The notes under the pieces: generated by a model
What the model saw: the letters and a program-made list of their open reading frames with translations, nothing else
Database searches by the model: none
Told to the model about the DNA's origin: nothing
Made by a program: the position numbers and the translations under genes
Shown here: one piece after another, positions 56,228 to 64,000 of the stretch
Layout: the number at the start of each line of letters is the position of its first letter
Position numbering within the stretch: the first letter of the stretch is position 1
NCBI RefSeq assembly: GCF_036967205.1
Contig: NZ_CP146022.1
Location: forward strand, 4,402,001 to 4,466,000
From: Streptomyces sp. Q6
GTDB taxonomy: Bacteria > Actinomycetota > Actinomycetes > Streptomycetales > Streptomycetaceae
Direction of reading: 5' to 3'
Length of the DNA: 64,000 nt

Positions 56228-56745
56228 GCAGCAGCGACATGAGTGACGTCAGCCCCGTGCGCGAGAACCTTACGTACGAGAAGTTCGGGGTCGCGGTGCG
56301 CGAACTCGCGCAGACCATCGCCGACGACGGCTACGAGCCCGACATCGTGCTGAGCATCGCGCGCGGCGGTGTGTTCGTCGCGGGCGGGCTCGCGTATGCG
56401 CTGGACTGCAAGAACATTCACCTTGTCAACGTGGAGTTCTACGAAGGTGTCGGGCGGACGCTGCCCATGCCGGTGATGCTCGCGCCGGTGCCGAATGTCG
56501 TCGACTTCAAGGACAAGAAAGTCCTCATCACGGACGACGTCGCGGACACCGGCAAGACGCTCAAGCTGGTCCATGACTTCTGCCTCGACGAGGTGGCGGA
56601 GGTGCGCTCCGCAGTCATCTACGAGAAGTCCCACTCCCTCGTGAAGTGCGAGTACGTCTGGAAGCGCACAGAGGATTGGATCAACTTCCCGTGGTCGGTT
56701 CTGCCTCCCGTCGTGCGACGTGACGGCCAGGTCCTGGACGCCTGA
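56224..56745 (+). CDS. phosphoribosyltransferase family protein
   Basis: About 173 residues of the type I phosphoribosyltransferase fold. The PRPP loop is [19 protein letters not shown]; the substrate region is [20 protein letters not shown]. It resembles xanthine/guanine-type enzymes, but the purine specificity is not settled. GTG 56224 overlaps the dcd stop; ATG 56239 is an alternative 15 bases on. With dcd it forms a small nucleotide-metabolism operon ended by a strong hairpin. Confidence 0.85.
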   Translation: MSSSDMSDVSPVRENLTYEKFGVAVRELAQTIADDGYEPDIVLSIARGGVFVAGGLAYALDCKNIHLVNVEFYEGVGRTLPMPVMLAPVPNVVDFKDKKVLITDDVADTGKTLKLVHDFCLDEVAEVRSAVIYEKSHSLVKCEYVWKRTEDWINFPWSVLPPVVRRDGQVLDA

Positions 56746-56760
56746 AGCCGGTGAAACGGA

Positions 56761-56795
56761 CGAGGCCCCGCACGCGCCAGGCGTGCGGGGCCTCG
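56761..56795 (+). terminator. terminator of the dcd operon, 15-bp stem
   Basis: CGAGGCCCCGCACGC pairs with GCGTGCGGGGCCTCG across 5 bases and is followed by a T-rich GGTTTCTCTT. It also faces the converging GntR gene. Confidence 0.88.
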
Positions 56796-56813
56796 GGTTT
56801 CTCTTGCGGCTCT

Positions 56814-57104
56814 TCACCGTCGAGTCTGGCGCGGCGGAGGGCCGAACGGCTGCTCCTTCGCCAACGAGACCCCGCCATCGGCGATGAACGTTCCCAGGCC
56901 CTTGACGCGCCGGATCAGCCCCGCCTCCTTCAGGCGGGCCATGACCTTGTCGGCAGTGGACGTTGCGATGCCGAACTCTGCCGCGAGTTCGGCCACGGAC
57001 GGGAGTCGGTCTGCCGAGGTGTACCGGCCCAGGGCGATCCGATGCGCGACCGCCGCGGCCACCTGCTGCCACACCAAGTGGGTCCGGTCGATGTCGTAGG
57101 TCAC
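56814..57104 (-). CDS. short GntR-type winged-helix protein
   Basis: A 96-residue protein with only the DNA-binding domain. YDIDRTHLVWQQVAAAVAHRI, LPSVAELAAEFGIATSTADKVM and RLKEAGLIRRVKGLGTFIADGG fit the GntR HTH and wing; there is no effector domain. GTG 57104 fits the fold; the reading frame extends 12 codons further without a better start. It is divergent from the integrase, with iterons between, as in actinobacterial integrative elements. Confidence 0.8.
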   Translation of the reverse strand: MTYDIDRTHLVWQQVAAAVAHRIALGRYTSADRLPSVAELAAEFGIATSTADKVMARLKEAGLIRRVKGLGTFIADGGVSLAKEQPFGPPPRQTRR

Positions 57105-57130
57105 GCCAGAAATCCTAATCGGCCTCCATG

Positions 57131-57190
57131 CTGCGCGCACCCTTACTAATCTCTGGGTACGTGCGGGTACGTGCGGGTACGCGCAGGTAT
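57131..57190. repeat. 10-bp iterons upstream of the integrase
   Basis: Direct 10-mers begin at 57151, 57161, 57171 and 57181; the middle two are both GTGCGGGTAC. An imperfect inverted repeat flanks them (CTGCGCGCACCC at 57131-57142 and GGGTACGCGCAG at 57175-57186). It is a likely site for the adjacent GntR protein or for accessory recombination factors. Confidence 0.65.
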
Positions 57191-57206
57191 GGAGAGGTGA
57201 GATCGC

Positions 57207-58252
57207 ATGGTGGACGACGGCTCGATGGCGTCGGTGAACCCCCTGGTCGACAACGGTTGGGCGCTGCCGACGGAGCGCAGCTTCGCGGACTGCTGGGAGG
57301 AGTGGATGGGGTTCGGAACCCGGGAAAAGTCCTCACTCATCCAGTACCGGAGCATCTACAAGCATCACTTCGCGGGATGGTTCGGCTGGAAGCCCGTCGC
57401 CGCCATCACCGCGCAGGACATCGGACTCTGGGAGGACGACCAACGGCGGCGGGGCTACGCGGAGTCGGGAATCAGGGGGAGAGCGGTCGTGCTGAAGTCC
57501 TTCCTCCGATACTGCTGTGAGACCGGAGCGATCACCTCGTACCCAGGGAAGTCCCCCAAGGTGGGTGGCCGGAAGGACGCGGCCTATCGCGCCGTGAGCC
57601 CCACCGAGGTGCCGACCACGTCCGAGGTGATGGCCATCTACGGCGCGATGTGGCCGCATTACAAGTCGACGGTGTGGATTCAGGCGGGATGCGGACACCG
57701 GGTCGGCGAAGCACTCGCGTTCTCGGAGTCACACGCTGGTCTGCGCGAAGGCTGGTACTTCATTCAGAACCAACTGACGACCTTTGGTCTGAACGACGGC
57801 GCGGGCCGCAGCATTGAGATCAAGAACGAGCCCAAGTGGAGCCGCAGCGGCCGCTGGGTTCCGGTGCCGCCGTCGGTGGCCGAAGTGCTGGATCTCCATC
57901 GCCAGACCTGGACGCCCTGGGGGGAGGAGGGGTGGTTCTACGAGTCTCCGGTCTATGCGGGGAGGCACCCGTCGCGCACCCACTACTCGGACAAGTGGCA
58001 GGCGGCGGTGGACAAAGCAGGGCTTGTGGCGCGCGGCTATACGCCGAAGAGTCTGCGGCACTACTTCGCCTCGATGGCGCTTGCCGCGGGGGTTCCGCTG
58101 TACGAGGTCTCCCGATGGCTCGGACACAGTTCCACCAAGGTGACCGAGAGGTGTATGCGCACCTGGTGGAAGGGGCTGGGGCGCGGATCAGCGACGCGTT
58201 TGAGGGTGCGCTGGCTGGTTCGCTCAGGGCGAGGCTGCGGGTGGTGTCTTGA
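57207..58252 (+). pseudogene. tyrosine recombinase/integrase, one frame break before the catalytic Tyr
   Basis: About 349 residues after repair. An N-terminal SAM-like core-binding domain (SLIQYRSIYKHHFAGWFGW) precedes the catalytic domain. AGCGHRVGEALAFSESHAGL holds the first Arg, TPKSLRHYFASMALAAGVPL the His/Arg box, and EVSRWLGHSSTKVTER the second His. The frame is lost right there and the Tyr segment VYAHLVEGAGARISDAFEGA follows one frame over. One G added to GG at 58150-58151 restores RVYAHL. ATG 57207 follows GGAGAGGTGA. With the GntR gene it is all that remains of a possible integrative element. Confidence 0.8.
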
Positions 58253-58287
58253 GGGAGCGCGCGCCTGACGGTCCGATTCCGATAAGG

Positions 58288-58324
58288 AAGGGGCCCGACA
58301 CTGTCGAACGGTGCCGGGCCCCTT
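58288..58324. terminator. bidirectional terminator between integrase and Yip1 gene
   Basis: AAGGGGCCCGACAC pairs with GTGCCGGGCCCCTT (58311-58324) with one mismatch. T's follow on both strands (AAGG/CCTT ends). Confidence 0.8.
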
Positions 58325-58348
58325 TCGCGTCGGTGCGGGTCGTGCGGG

Positions 58349-59206
58349 TCAGAACGTGCCGAGCTTGATGATCGAGAGCAGCGCGATCAGCTGGATCGCC
58401 GATGCCGCCAGCGCCTTCGGCCACGGCAGGTCGTGGGACTTGGAGACCATCGTGGTGAGCAGCGCGCCGGCCGCGAGCCAGGTCGCCCAGCCGAGGAGTT
58501 GCACGAACATCTCGTCGCCGCCGAGGAACATGCCGACGAGCAGGCGGGGCGCGTCCGTCAGGCACGCGATCAGCATCGACATGCCGACCGTGGGCTGCCA
58601 CGCGCCGTCGCCGCCGAGCTGGCGGGCCAGCGTGTGGGTGACCACGCCGAGGATGAAGAAGCTGATCGTGACGGCGACGCCGGTCGTCAGGACGTACGGG
58701 ATCGCCGACGACAGGGTGGCGTTGATCACGTCCTCGCGGGCGCCGTCGAAGCCGAAGATCGCGAGCAGTCCGTAGAGGAACGTCACGATGAGGGCCGGGG
58801 CCCACATCGCGTAGTCGCGCATCTGGAGGTAGGTGGGCGCCGGGCGCAGCACGATCCCGCTCAGGAGCTGCTTCCAGTGCAGGCGGGGGCCGATCGGCCC
58901 GGCCGGGGCCGAGCCCGCCTGGTAGGTGGAGCCCTGGGTGTAGGGGTCGGGGTCGTCGGGGTTCACCGAGAACGCCTGGGTGTGGCCGGGGTTGTTCGCC
59001 GCGTACGGGTCGTAGCCGCCCTGGGGGTGGGGTGTGTGCGGGTCGCCGAAGTACTCGGGCTCGCCGTGTCCGCCGTGTCCCCCCTGGGCCCCGTACGCGC
59101 CGTGGGCGTTGCCGCCGTTGTTCTGGGGCCACTGCTGCTGGCCCCCGTAGTACTGCGGGGGCGCTTCGCGGTTGTCCCGGCCGCGTCCGTTCCTGAATCC
59201 AGCCAC
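58349..59206 (-). CDS. Yip1 family membrane protein
   Basis: A 285-residue protein. The N-terminal 110 residues are Gly/Gln/Asn/Pro/Tyr-rich and cytosolic (AGFRNGRGRDNREAPPQYYG). The Yip1 domain has five membrane helices (YAMWAPALIVTFLYGLLAIFG, FILGVVTHTLARQLGGDG, MLIACLTDAPRLLVGMFLGG, LIALLSIIKLGTF). GTG 59206 gives the start seen in Streptomyces relatives as I recall; a longer frame exists upstream. The function of bacterial Yip1 proteins is unclear. Confidence 0.82.
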   Translation of the reverse strand: MAGFRNGRGRDNREAPPQYYGGQQQWPQNNGGNAHGAYGAQGGHGGHGEPEYFGDPHTPHPQGGYDPYAANNPGHTQAFSVNPDDPDPYTQGSTYQAGSAPAGPIGPRLHWKQLLSGIVLRPAPTYLQMRDYAMWAPALIVTFLYGLLAIFGFDGAREDVINATLSSAIPYVLTTGVAVTISFFILGVVTHTLARQLGGDGAWQPTVGMSMLIACLTDAPRLLVGMFLGGDEMFVQLLGWATWLAAGALLTTMVSKSHDLPWPKALAASAIQLIALLSIIKLGTF

Positions 59207-59238
59207 GTACTCGAACGTACCTGGTTTTACGGGGGCCG

Positions 59239-59268
59239 ATGCCGGGCCCGGGGGATCGGGCCCGGCAT
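59239..59268. terminator. hairpin upstream of the Yip1 gene
   Basis: ATGCCGGGCCCG pairs with CGGGCCCGGCAT across 6 bases. It lies 131 bp past the FG-GAP stop and 32 bp before the Yip1 start, so it may end read-through from the FG-GAP gene or act in the Yip1 leader. Confidence 0.6.
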
Positions 59269-59334
59269 TGCGGCTGAGCTGTGACATCCCTTACGGGGTG
59301 GGCCTTAGGGGGCGAGTCACCCGAGGAAGGGGGC

Positions 59335-59365
59335 GGTGCCGGGCCCGGGGAGCGGGCACGGCACC
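59335..59365 (-). terminator. terminator of the FG-GAP gene
   Basis: GGTGCCGGGCCCG pairs with CGGGCACGGCACC with one mismatch, 33 bp past the stop codon. Confidence 0.7.
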
Positions 59366-59398
59366 GGTGGTGCGGGGGGAACTGCTGCTCGGGGAGCG

Positions 59399-60907
59399 TC
59401 AGTTGGCGGCGTTGCCGCCGAAGATCGGCTGGCCCGCGGTGTCGACGCCGACGGCGGACGGGGCGATGCCGCGGGAACCGGTGGTGGTGATCTGCGTGCC
59501 GTCGGACGGCAGGTAGGTCAGCGCGCCGTTCCCGGTGTTCTCGTAGTACGCGGCGACGGTGAGGTCGGCCTTGCCGTCGTTGTTGACGTCGGTGAGCTTG
59601 ACCTCGCTGCCGAAGGAGTCGTCCGTCTCGTCCGAGCCGGGGACGCCGGGCGTGGACTGGGCCAGGAACTGGGTGCCGGACGTGGTGTTGAGGCCGGTGG
59701 CGGAGCCGTAGAGGACGGTGACGGAACCGGCGTTGCTGATGCCGTTCAGGTCCTCGCCCATGGCGCCCACGGCGAGGTCGGCGTAGCCGTCGCCGTTGAT
59801 GTCGCCGAGGGAGAGTTCGCCGCCGAATCCGTCGCCGCGCTCGGAGCCGCCGGGGACGTTCCCGGTGTTCTGGGTGACGTTGGCGAAGGCGCCGGGGCCC
59901 GTGGTGGAGCCGTAGCTGACGTGGACCTGGCCGCCGATGACGGACTCGGGGACGGAGGGCTCGGAGTCGCCGGACTTGGCGGGGTCCCAGTCCTGGCCGG
60001 TGACGATGTCGCCGAAGCCGTCGCCGTTGATGTCGCCGATGCCGGTGATGACGCCGCGCTTGAGCTCCTTGGCGCCGGTCATGGTCAGGCCGGAGGCGGA
60101 GCCGGGGACGTAGTAGTTCGTGTTCCAGCCGTAGTCGCTGTCGGTCTCGTAGCCGTCGACGACGAGGTCGGTCTTGTTGTCGCCGTTGACGTCACCGGCG
60201 AACAGCATGAGGGGGCCGGTGGGCACGCCGCTCTGGATGTTCGGCTTGATCGTGTACCGGCCGCCCGCCGTGCCGGACTTGGAGATCCCGCCCTTGAAGA
60301 CGTAGACCGTGCTGGCGGACGAGCCGACGGCGAGGTCCTCGACGCCGTCGCCGTCGAAGTCGCCCGCGGCGAGGGTCCGGCCCCACCGGTCGTGCGAGGA
60401 GACCGCCGGGTCGGCGAGGGTGGTGCCGCTGGTCAGGCCGGAGGCGGAGCCCCACAGGATGGCGACGGTGCCGCCGTCGGCGTCGGTGCCGACCTTCTCG
60501 TGCTCGGCGGAGACGGCGAGGTCGTCGTAGCCGTCGTGGTTGAAGTCGCCGTAGGCGCTGACCCAGCCGAACGCGTCGTTGGTCTCGGAGGTGCCCGGGA
60601 TGCCCGTGGTGTTCTGGCTGATGGTGGCGCGCTTGGTGGAGGTGATGCCGCTCGCCGAGCCGTAGAGGGCGACGATCTGGCCGGCGCCCTTCTGTCCGGC
60701 CACGGTGGCGTTCCCGGCGGAGAAGGCGACGTCGCCGTAGCCGTCCCCGTTGAAGTCGGCCTCCTGGTGCGTCATCGAGTCGGCCGCGCCGGCGCTGCCC
60801 GCGGAGGCGGCGAGCAGGCCGCCGGTGACGGCGGCTGCGGTGGCCGTCGCGGTGGCGAGGCGGATGCGGGTCGGGGAGGGGGTGGGGAGGCGTCTGTGCT
60901 TGCCCAT
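59399..60907 (-). CDS. secreted FG-GAP repeat (integrin alpha-like) beta-propeller protein
   Basis: A 502-residue protein. After a signal peptide (cleavage near AGA-ADSMT), seven FG-GAP blades carry Ca-binding DxNGDGxxD motifs (DFNGDGYGDVAF, DFNHDGYDDLAV, DFDGDGVEDLAV, DVNGDNKTDLVV, DINGDGFGDIVT, DINGDGYADLAV, DVNNDGKADLTV). It resembles eukaryotic integrin alpha heads and is probably an extracellular binding protein. AGGAG lies 8 bases before ATG 60907. It is the first of three related genes on this strand. Confidence 0.9.
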   Translation of the reverse strand: MGKHRRLPTPSPTRIRLATATATAAAVTGGLLAASAGSAGAADSMTHQEADFNGDGYGDVAFSAGNATVAGQKGAGQIVALYGSASGITSTKRATISQNTTGIPGTSETNDAFGWVSAYGDFNHDGYDDLAVSAEHEKVGTDADGGTVAILWGSASGLTSGTTLADPAVSSHDRWGRTLAAGDFDGDGVEDLAVGSSASTVYVFKGGISKSGTAGGRYTIKPNIQSGVPTGPLMLFAGDVNGDNKTDLVVDGYETDSDYGWNTNYYVPGSASGLTMTGAKELKRGVITGIGDINGDGFGDIVTGQDWDPAKSGDSEPSVPESVIGGQVHVSYGSTTGPGAFANVTQNTGNVPGGSERGDGFGGELSLGDINGDGYADLAVGAMGEDLNGISNAGSVTVLYGSATGLNTTSGTQFLAQSTPGVPGSDETDDSFGSEVKLTDVNNDGKADLTVAAYYENTGNGALTYLPSDGTQITTTGSRGIAPSAVGVDTAGQPIFGGNAAN

Positions 60908-61029
60908 GTGGTGGCTCCTGCGGGAAGAGGGGGATGTCTGGCGGACATCCCGTCGGCGGAGTGCCGTTTGGCACGCGTTTGCCGGGAGTTGTCCCGGACG
61001 CAGCCCGCCGGTTGGCGAACAGGAGACAC

Positions 61030-61053
61030 CTGGTGTGACGCGATGGTTGTACG
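61030..61053 (-). promoter_or_regulatory. element shared by two FG-GAP genes, copy 1
   Basis: CTGGTGTGACGCG (61030-61042) and GGTTGTACG (61045-61053), read on the plus strand, recur at 63952-63988 upstream of the third FG-GAP gene, there spaced 13 bp wider. It lies 123 bp upstream of the 60907 start. Confidence 0.55.
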
Positions 61054-61088
61054 GGGCAGGTGAGTTTTGCGCGGTCTTGGTGATGGGG

Positions 61089-62378
61089 TCAGCGGGGTGT
61101 GAACTGCGTGGTGCTGAAGGTGAGTTGCGGGGCGGCTGCCAGCAGGGTGGATGTGGCGCTGCCGGGCAGGACCACCACGGAGTCCTTGCCGGGTGAGGCG
61201 TCGGAGGTGCGCTGGAGGACCACGTCGTCCCGGCCGTCGCCGTCGAAGTCCGCCACCGCGACGACGCGGCCCGTGCCCGGTGATCCGGCGACCGGGCGGG
61301 TGCCGCCGCCGACCAGGCGGATGTCGGTGCCGTCGCCCGAGACGACGAGGTCGGTGCGGCCGTCGCCGTCGAGGTCGCCCGTGTCGAGCGCGCTGCCGTC
61401 GACCCGTACCGTGCGGGCGGCGGCGCCCTGGCCCGCGTAGACCTTGAGGCCGCTCGGGGTCAGGACGGCCGTGCCGAAGTCGCCGAACGCCGCGTCGGTG
61501 CCCGCCGGGTAGGCCGCGCCGGGGCGGCCGGGTCCGGTGGGGCCGCCGAGGACGACGGCCGAGCGGGCGGTGCCGTTGTGGGCGCGGACCAGGACGTCGT
61601 CGGCGCCGTCCGCGTTCACGTCGGCGGCGACTGCCGGAACGTTTCCTGAGGACTGTGCGACGCGGGGCGTCCCGCGCGACGCGCCCGCGCGCGTGAACGG
61701 GCCCGGGAGGTACGTCAGTCGGCCGCCGCTCGCGTGGACGACGAGGTCGTCCTTGCCGTCGCCGTCGAAGTCGCCGCACACCGGCTGGTCCGGCCAGTCG
61801 TTGCCGAAACGTGCCTGCGCGGGGATGCGGAGCTTCACGCCCTGCCCGGCGATCCCCTTCGGCGAGCCGAACAGGAGCTGGAGCGGGACCGGGGGCATGC
61901 CCTGGCCGTCGTAGGGCGGGTCCGTGGAGACGACCAGGTCGGAGAAGCCGTCCGCGTTCAGGTCGCAGGCCGCCTCGGAGCCGAACGCCGCCGGGGTCTG
62001 CCCCTTCGTCGGCGCCGCGTACTTCGCCGGGGACAGCAACTGCCGTGCCGCGGGCACCAGTCCGTGCTTCTTCTTCCCGTAGACGATGCCGATGCCGGGG
62101 TCGTCGCCGCCGTCGTCGTGCGCGAGGTCGTCGAGGACGAGGTCGGGGGCGCCGTCGCCGTTGAAGTCCGGGGTGCCGGCCGGGGGCGTGGCGCCGGTGC
62201 CGCGCGGGATCGGCTGCGCGGCGGCGACGGCGTCCTTGTTCGCCAGTGCGACGGGGCTGTGCGAGGCGGCGGCGTCCGGCGGGGAGGCGCCGCCGCAGGC
62301 GGTGAGCGTGGCGGCGAGCAGCGCGGCGCCCAGTGCCCCGGCTCGGCAGCCGTGTCTGTGTGTGCCCGTTGTCGCCAT
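61089..62378 (-). CDS. FG-GAP/VCBS repeat lipoprotein
   Basis: A 429-residue protein with a lipobox signal (GAALLAATLTAC-GG), so it is lipid-anchored outside the membrane. Blades carry DFNGDGAPDLVL, DLNADGFSDLVV, DFDGDGKDDLVV, DVNADGADDVLV, DLDGDGRTDLVV and DFDGDGRDDVVL. It is more distant from the two neighbours, which have ordinary signal peptides. ATG 62378 has only a weak GGGA upstream. The ligand is unknown. Confidence 0.88.
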   Translation of the reverse strand: MATTGTHRHGCRAGALGAALLAATLTACGGASPPDAAASHSPVALANKDAVAAAQPIPRGTGATPPAGTPDFNGDGAPDLVLDDLAHDDGGDDPGIGIVYGKKKHGLVPAARQLLSPAKYAAPTKGQTPAAFGSEAACDLNADGFSDLVVSTDPPYDGQGMPPVPLQLLFGSPKGIAGQGVKLRIPAQARFGNDWPDQPVCGDFDGDGKDDLVVHASGGRLTYLPGPFTRAGASRGTPRVAQSSGNVPAVAADVNADGADDVLVRAHNGTARSAVVLGGPTGPGRPGAAYPAGTDAAFGDFGTAVLTPSGLKVYAGQGAAARTVRVDGSALDTGDLDGDGRTDLVVSGDGTDIRLVGGGTRPVAGSPGTGRVVAVADFDGDGRDDVVLQRTSDASPGKDSVVVLPGSATSTLLAAAPQLTFSTTQFTPR

Positions 62379-62519
62379 GTCCCGCCCCGCCCCGCCGTCA
62401 GCCGTATTCCGTATGCGAACTGTGTCCTGCGGTTCATGATGCCGACGGGGCGGGGGATCGTTAAGGGGCGGGAGGTGCCGGGTTGGTCACGTTCACCGCC
62501 CGCCGCCCGGTCCGGCCGC

Positions 62520-63911
62520 TCAGCGCAGGGTGGTGCCGAACCGGATGCCCGCGCTCGGGAGTCCGAAGTCCGCGCCGTTGAAGGACGTCGCCGACGTCGT
62601 CGTCAGGTACGGGGAGCTGCCGCGCAGCACGGTGACGGCGCCCGCGTCGGCCTTGGTGCCGATGTCCTCGCCGGACGCGCCGATCGCGAGTTCCGCGCGG
62701 CCGCCGCCGTTGATGTCCTTGAAACGCAGCGACGAGCCGAACGCGTCGCCGGTCTCGGCGGTGCCGGGTACCCCGGTGGTCGCCTGGTGGTAGGCGCGGC
62801 CCGTGGTGAGGGAGCCGGTCCTGCCCTTGAGGACGACGACGGAGCCGGTGCCCTTGATGCCGTCGACGGTCTCGCCGGGCGCGCCGACGGCGACGTCGTC
62901 GCAGCCGTCGTTGTCGAGGTCGCCGACGGCGACGGACGCGCCGAAGCGGTCCTCGGTCTCCGTCGCGCCGGGCACGTCACCGCTGTCCTGGGTGACCTTG
63001 TCCATGCCCTCCATCTCGTCGCCGAAGATGGTGGAGCCGCCCCAGAACACCCAGATCGAGTTCTCGTCGGCCTGTCCGGTGACCAGGTCGGGGTAGCCGT
63101 CGCAGTTGACGTCGCCGGTGGCGGCGGCCTCCGTGGTGGAGCCGGTGTAGTTGCCGTCGATCTGCCCGGAGTAGTAACCGATGTCGCCGGCGCCGCCGTT
63201 GACCCAGCCGGTGTACGGGCTGCCGTCGGCGTGTTTGCCGTAGAGGACGTACGTGTACGTCTCGCCGACGCCGACGCCGTGGAACTGCGCGGCCGTCTGC
63301 CCCTCCAGGGTCACGTCGTCGGGGACGAACTCGACCTCGGGCGCGTACGCGGTCGCCGGTGTGCCGTCCCCGTACCACCACCACTTCTTGGCGCTCACGA
63401 CGGACAGCTGGGCCCAGTCGTCGCCGTCGAGGTCGACGAAGACGGTGCCCTCGCCGAACCGTTCGTCGTCGGCGGTCGGCGCGTGGTAGACCTGCGCGCC
63501 GTGGGTGAGGCCGCCGGAGCCGCCCCACATGACGGTGACGGCGCCGGACGCCCAGTCGGCGACCTGCTCGCCGGGGGCGCCGATGATCAGGTCGGCGTAG
63601 CCGTCGTGGTTCACGTCGCCGCTGGAGACGTTCTCGCCGAACTCGTCCTCGGGCTCGGTGACACCGGGGACGCCGGCGCTCTCCTGCGTGACGGTGACGG
63701 ACCTGGCGGGACCGGCGCCGGAGGCCGAACCGTAGGTGATCGTCACGGAGTTGGCCTTGGGCGTGCCGATGGCGAGGTCCCGGTACCCGTCGCCGTTGTA
63801 GTCGTCCTTGAGGGTGCTCGCGGCGGACGCGGTCCCCGCGAGGGGGAGGGTGAGGCCGCCTGCGGCGAGGGCGGCCACACCTATGGCGACGGCCAGCTTC
63901 CTGATGCGCAC
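62520..63911 (-). CDS. secreted FG-GAP repeat beta-propeller protein
   Basis: About 463 residues. A signal peptide (RIRKLAVAIGVAALAAGGLT, cleavage near ASA-ASTLK) is followed by blades with DYNGDGYRDLAI, DVNHDGYADLII, DVNCDGYPDLVT, DLDNDGCDDVAV and a weaker DINGGGRAELAI. Two Cys in DVNCDGY and DLDNDGCDD could pair. GTG 63911 is preferred because GGAG is 6 bases upstream; TTG 63917 would be too close to it. A Trp-rich insert (SAKKWWWYGDG) sets it apart from its neighbours. Confidence 0.85.
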   Translation of the reverse strand: MRIRKLAVAIGVAALAAGGLTLPLAGTASAASTLKDDYNGDGYRDLAIGTPKANSVTITYGSASGAGPARSVTVTQESAGVPGVTEPEDEFGENVSSGDVNHDGYADLIIGAPGEQVADWASGAVTVMWGGSGGLTHGAQVYHAPTADDERFGEGTVFVDLDGDDWAQLSVVSAKKWWWYGDGTPATAYAPEVEFVPDDVTLEGQTAAQFHGVGVGETYTYVLYGKHADGSPYTGWVNGGAGDIGYYSGQIDGNYTGSTTEAAATGDVNCDGYPDLVTGQADENSIWVFWGGSTIFGDEMEGMDKVTQDSGDVPGATETEDRFGASVAVGDLDNDGCDDVAVGAPGETVDGIKGTGSVVVLKGRTGSLTTGRAYHQATTGVPGTAETGDAFGSSLRFKDINGGGRAELAIGASGEDIGTKADAGAVTVLRGSSPYLTTTSATSFNGADFGLPSAGIRFGTTLR

Positions 63912-63951
63912 GGTCAACTCCAGGGGGAAGAACGGATGTTGCGTCGGTTCA

Positions 63952-63988
63952 CTGGTGTGACGCGTGGGGCTGGGCTGGTGGTTGTACG
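63952..63988 (-). promoter_or_regulatory. element shared by two FG-GAP genes, copy 2
   Basis: CTGGTGTGACGCG (63952-63964) and GGTTGTACG (63980-63988) match the pair at 61030-61053. On the coding strand this is CGTACAACC, then CGTCACACCAG, with 17 bases between AACC and CGTC, a spacing compatible with an ECF-sigma promoter. It ends 41 bp upstream of GTG 63911. Confidence 0.55.
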
Positions 63989-64000
63989 CAGGACGCCGCG

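Noticed and set aside
57151-57190. Short direct repeats as a possible CRISPR array
   Set aside because: Units are contiguous 10-mers without spacers and no cas genes are nearby; iterons fit better.
55066-58252. tRNA-Gly as the attachment site of the integrase
   Set aside because: The tRNA is 2 kb away with dcd and other housekeeping genes between, and I found no repeat of its 3' end near the integrase.

Overview
The window is high-GC actinobacterial DNA that looks like a Streptomyces chromosome. The signs are strong G/C third-position bias, many GTG starts, twin-arginine and Sec-exported enzymes, an LAxTG (sortase E type) surface protein, SpoIIE-type phosphatases, double-domain Lrp and IclR regulators, and an actinobacterial set of cobalamin genes. 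I found no rRNA, CRISPR array or phage structural genes. There is one tRNA, tRNA-Gly(CCC), and one intact insertion sequence of the IS481 family.

Layout. 1-9963: envelope and signalling genes (cut-off secreted protein, FUSC transporter, EEP phosphatase, small membrane proteins, DrrAB-like ABC exporter, SH3-like secreted protein, NAD(P)-binding protein, membrane SpoIIE phosphatase). 10082-19562: regulatory block with a tandem IclR regulator, a plasmid-type parAB pair with a palindrome inside parB, a tandem Lrp regulator divergent from an AfsR-like ATPase, a DUF4389 protein, and an MFS exporter divergent from a LysR regulator across a 12-bp-arm palindrome. 19558-20621: IS481-family element with a 6-bp CTAG-type target duplication. 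20725-24157: lipoprotein subtilase, tandem repeats, DUF6049-like membrane-anchored protein, VOC protein. 24269-35778: cobalamin corrin-ring genes cobL, cobM, cbiD, cobK, cobIJ, cobH, cobG and, behind a B12 riboswitch, cobN. 35938-49697: cytosolic SpoIIE phosphatase, secreted beta-propeller/Ig protein, PL8 lyase, hsp20 with DUF2267, M20 peptidase, YdeP-type molybdopterin oxidoreductase, PL9 pectate lyase with CBM35, PAP2 membrane protein. 49844-54928: 1694-residue LAxTG surface protein. 55066-58252: tRNA-Gly, zinc-ribbon peptide, dcd, phosphoribosyltransferase, then a GntR/integrase remnant with 10-bp iterons. 58349-64000: Yip1 protein and three secreted FG-GAP beta-propeller proteins.

How genes work together. 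The cob genes carry precorrin-2 through the corrin-ring methylations, ring contraction (CobG), C1 methylation (CbiD in place of CobF), reduction (CobK), CobL, CobM and CobH steps to cobalt insertion (CobN). The riboswitch should shut down cobN when B12 is plentiful. The lyases, subtilase, sortase substrate and FG-GAP proteins form an exported, saprophytic surface repertoire.

Sequence quality. Seven genes contain nine frame breaks in total. Every one is repaired by adding one base to a short G or C run. This same-sign pattern points to long-read homopolymer deletions rather than nine real mutations, so I describe these genes as probably intact in the organism. The most interesting biology is the palindrome inside parB that preserves rare codons, the IS481 element whose target duplication supplies two stop codons and whose transposase Shine-Dalgarno lies in a hairpin, the 11-nt divergent cbiD/cobK gap holding two opposed Shine-Dalgarno sites, and an in-frame intergenic-type repeat inside cobN.
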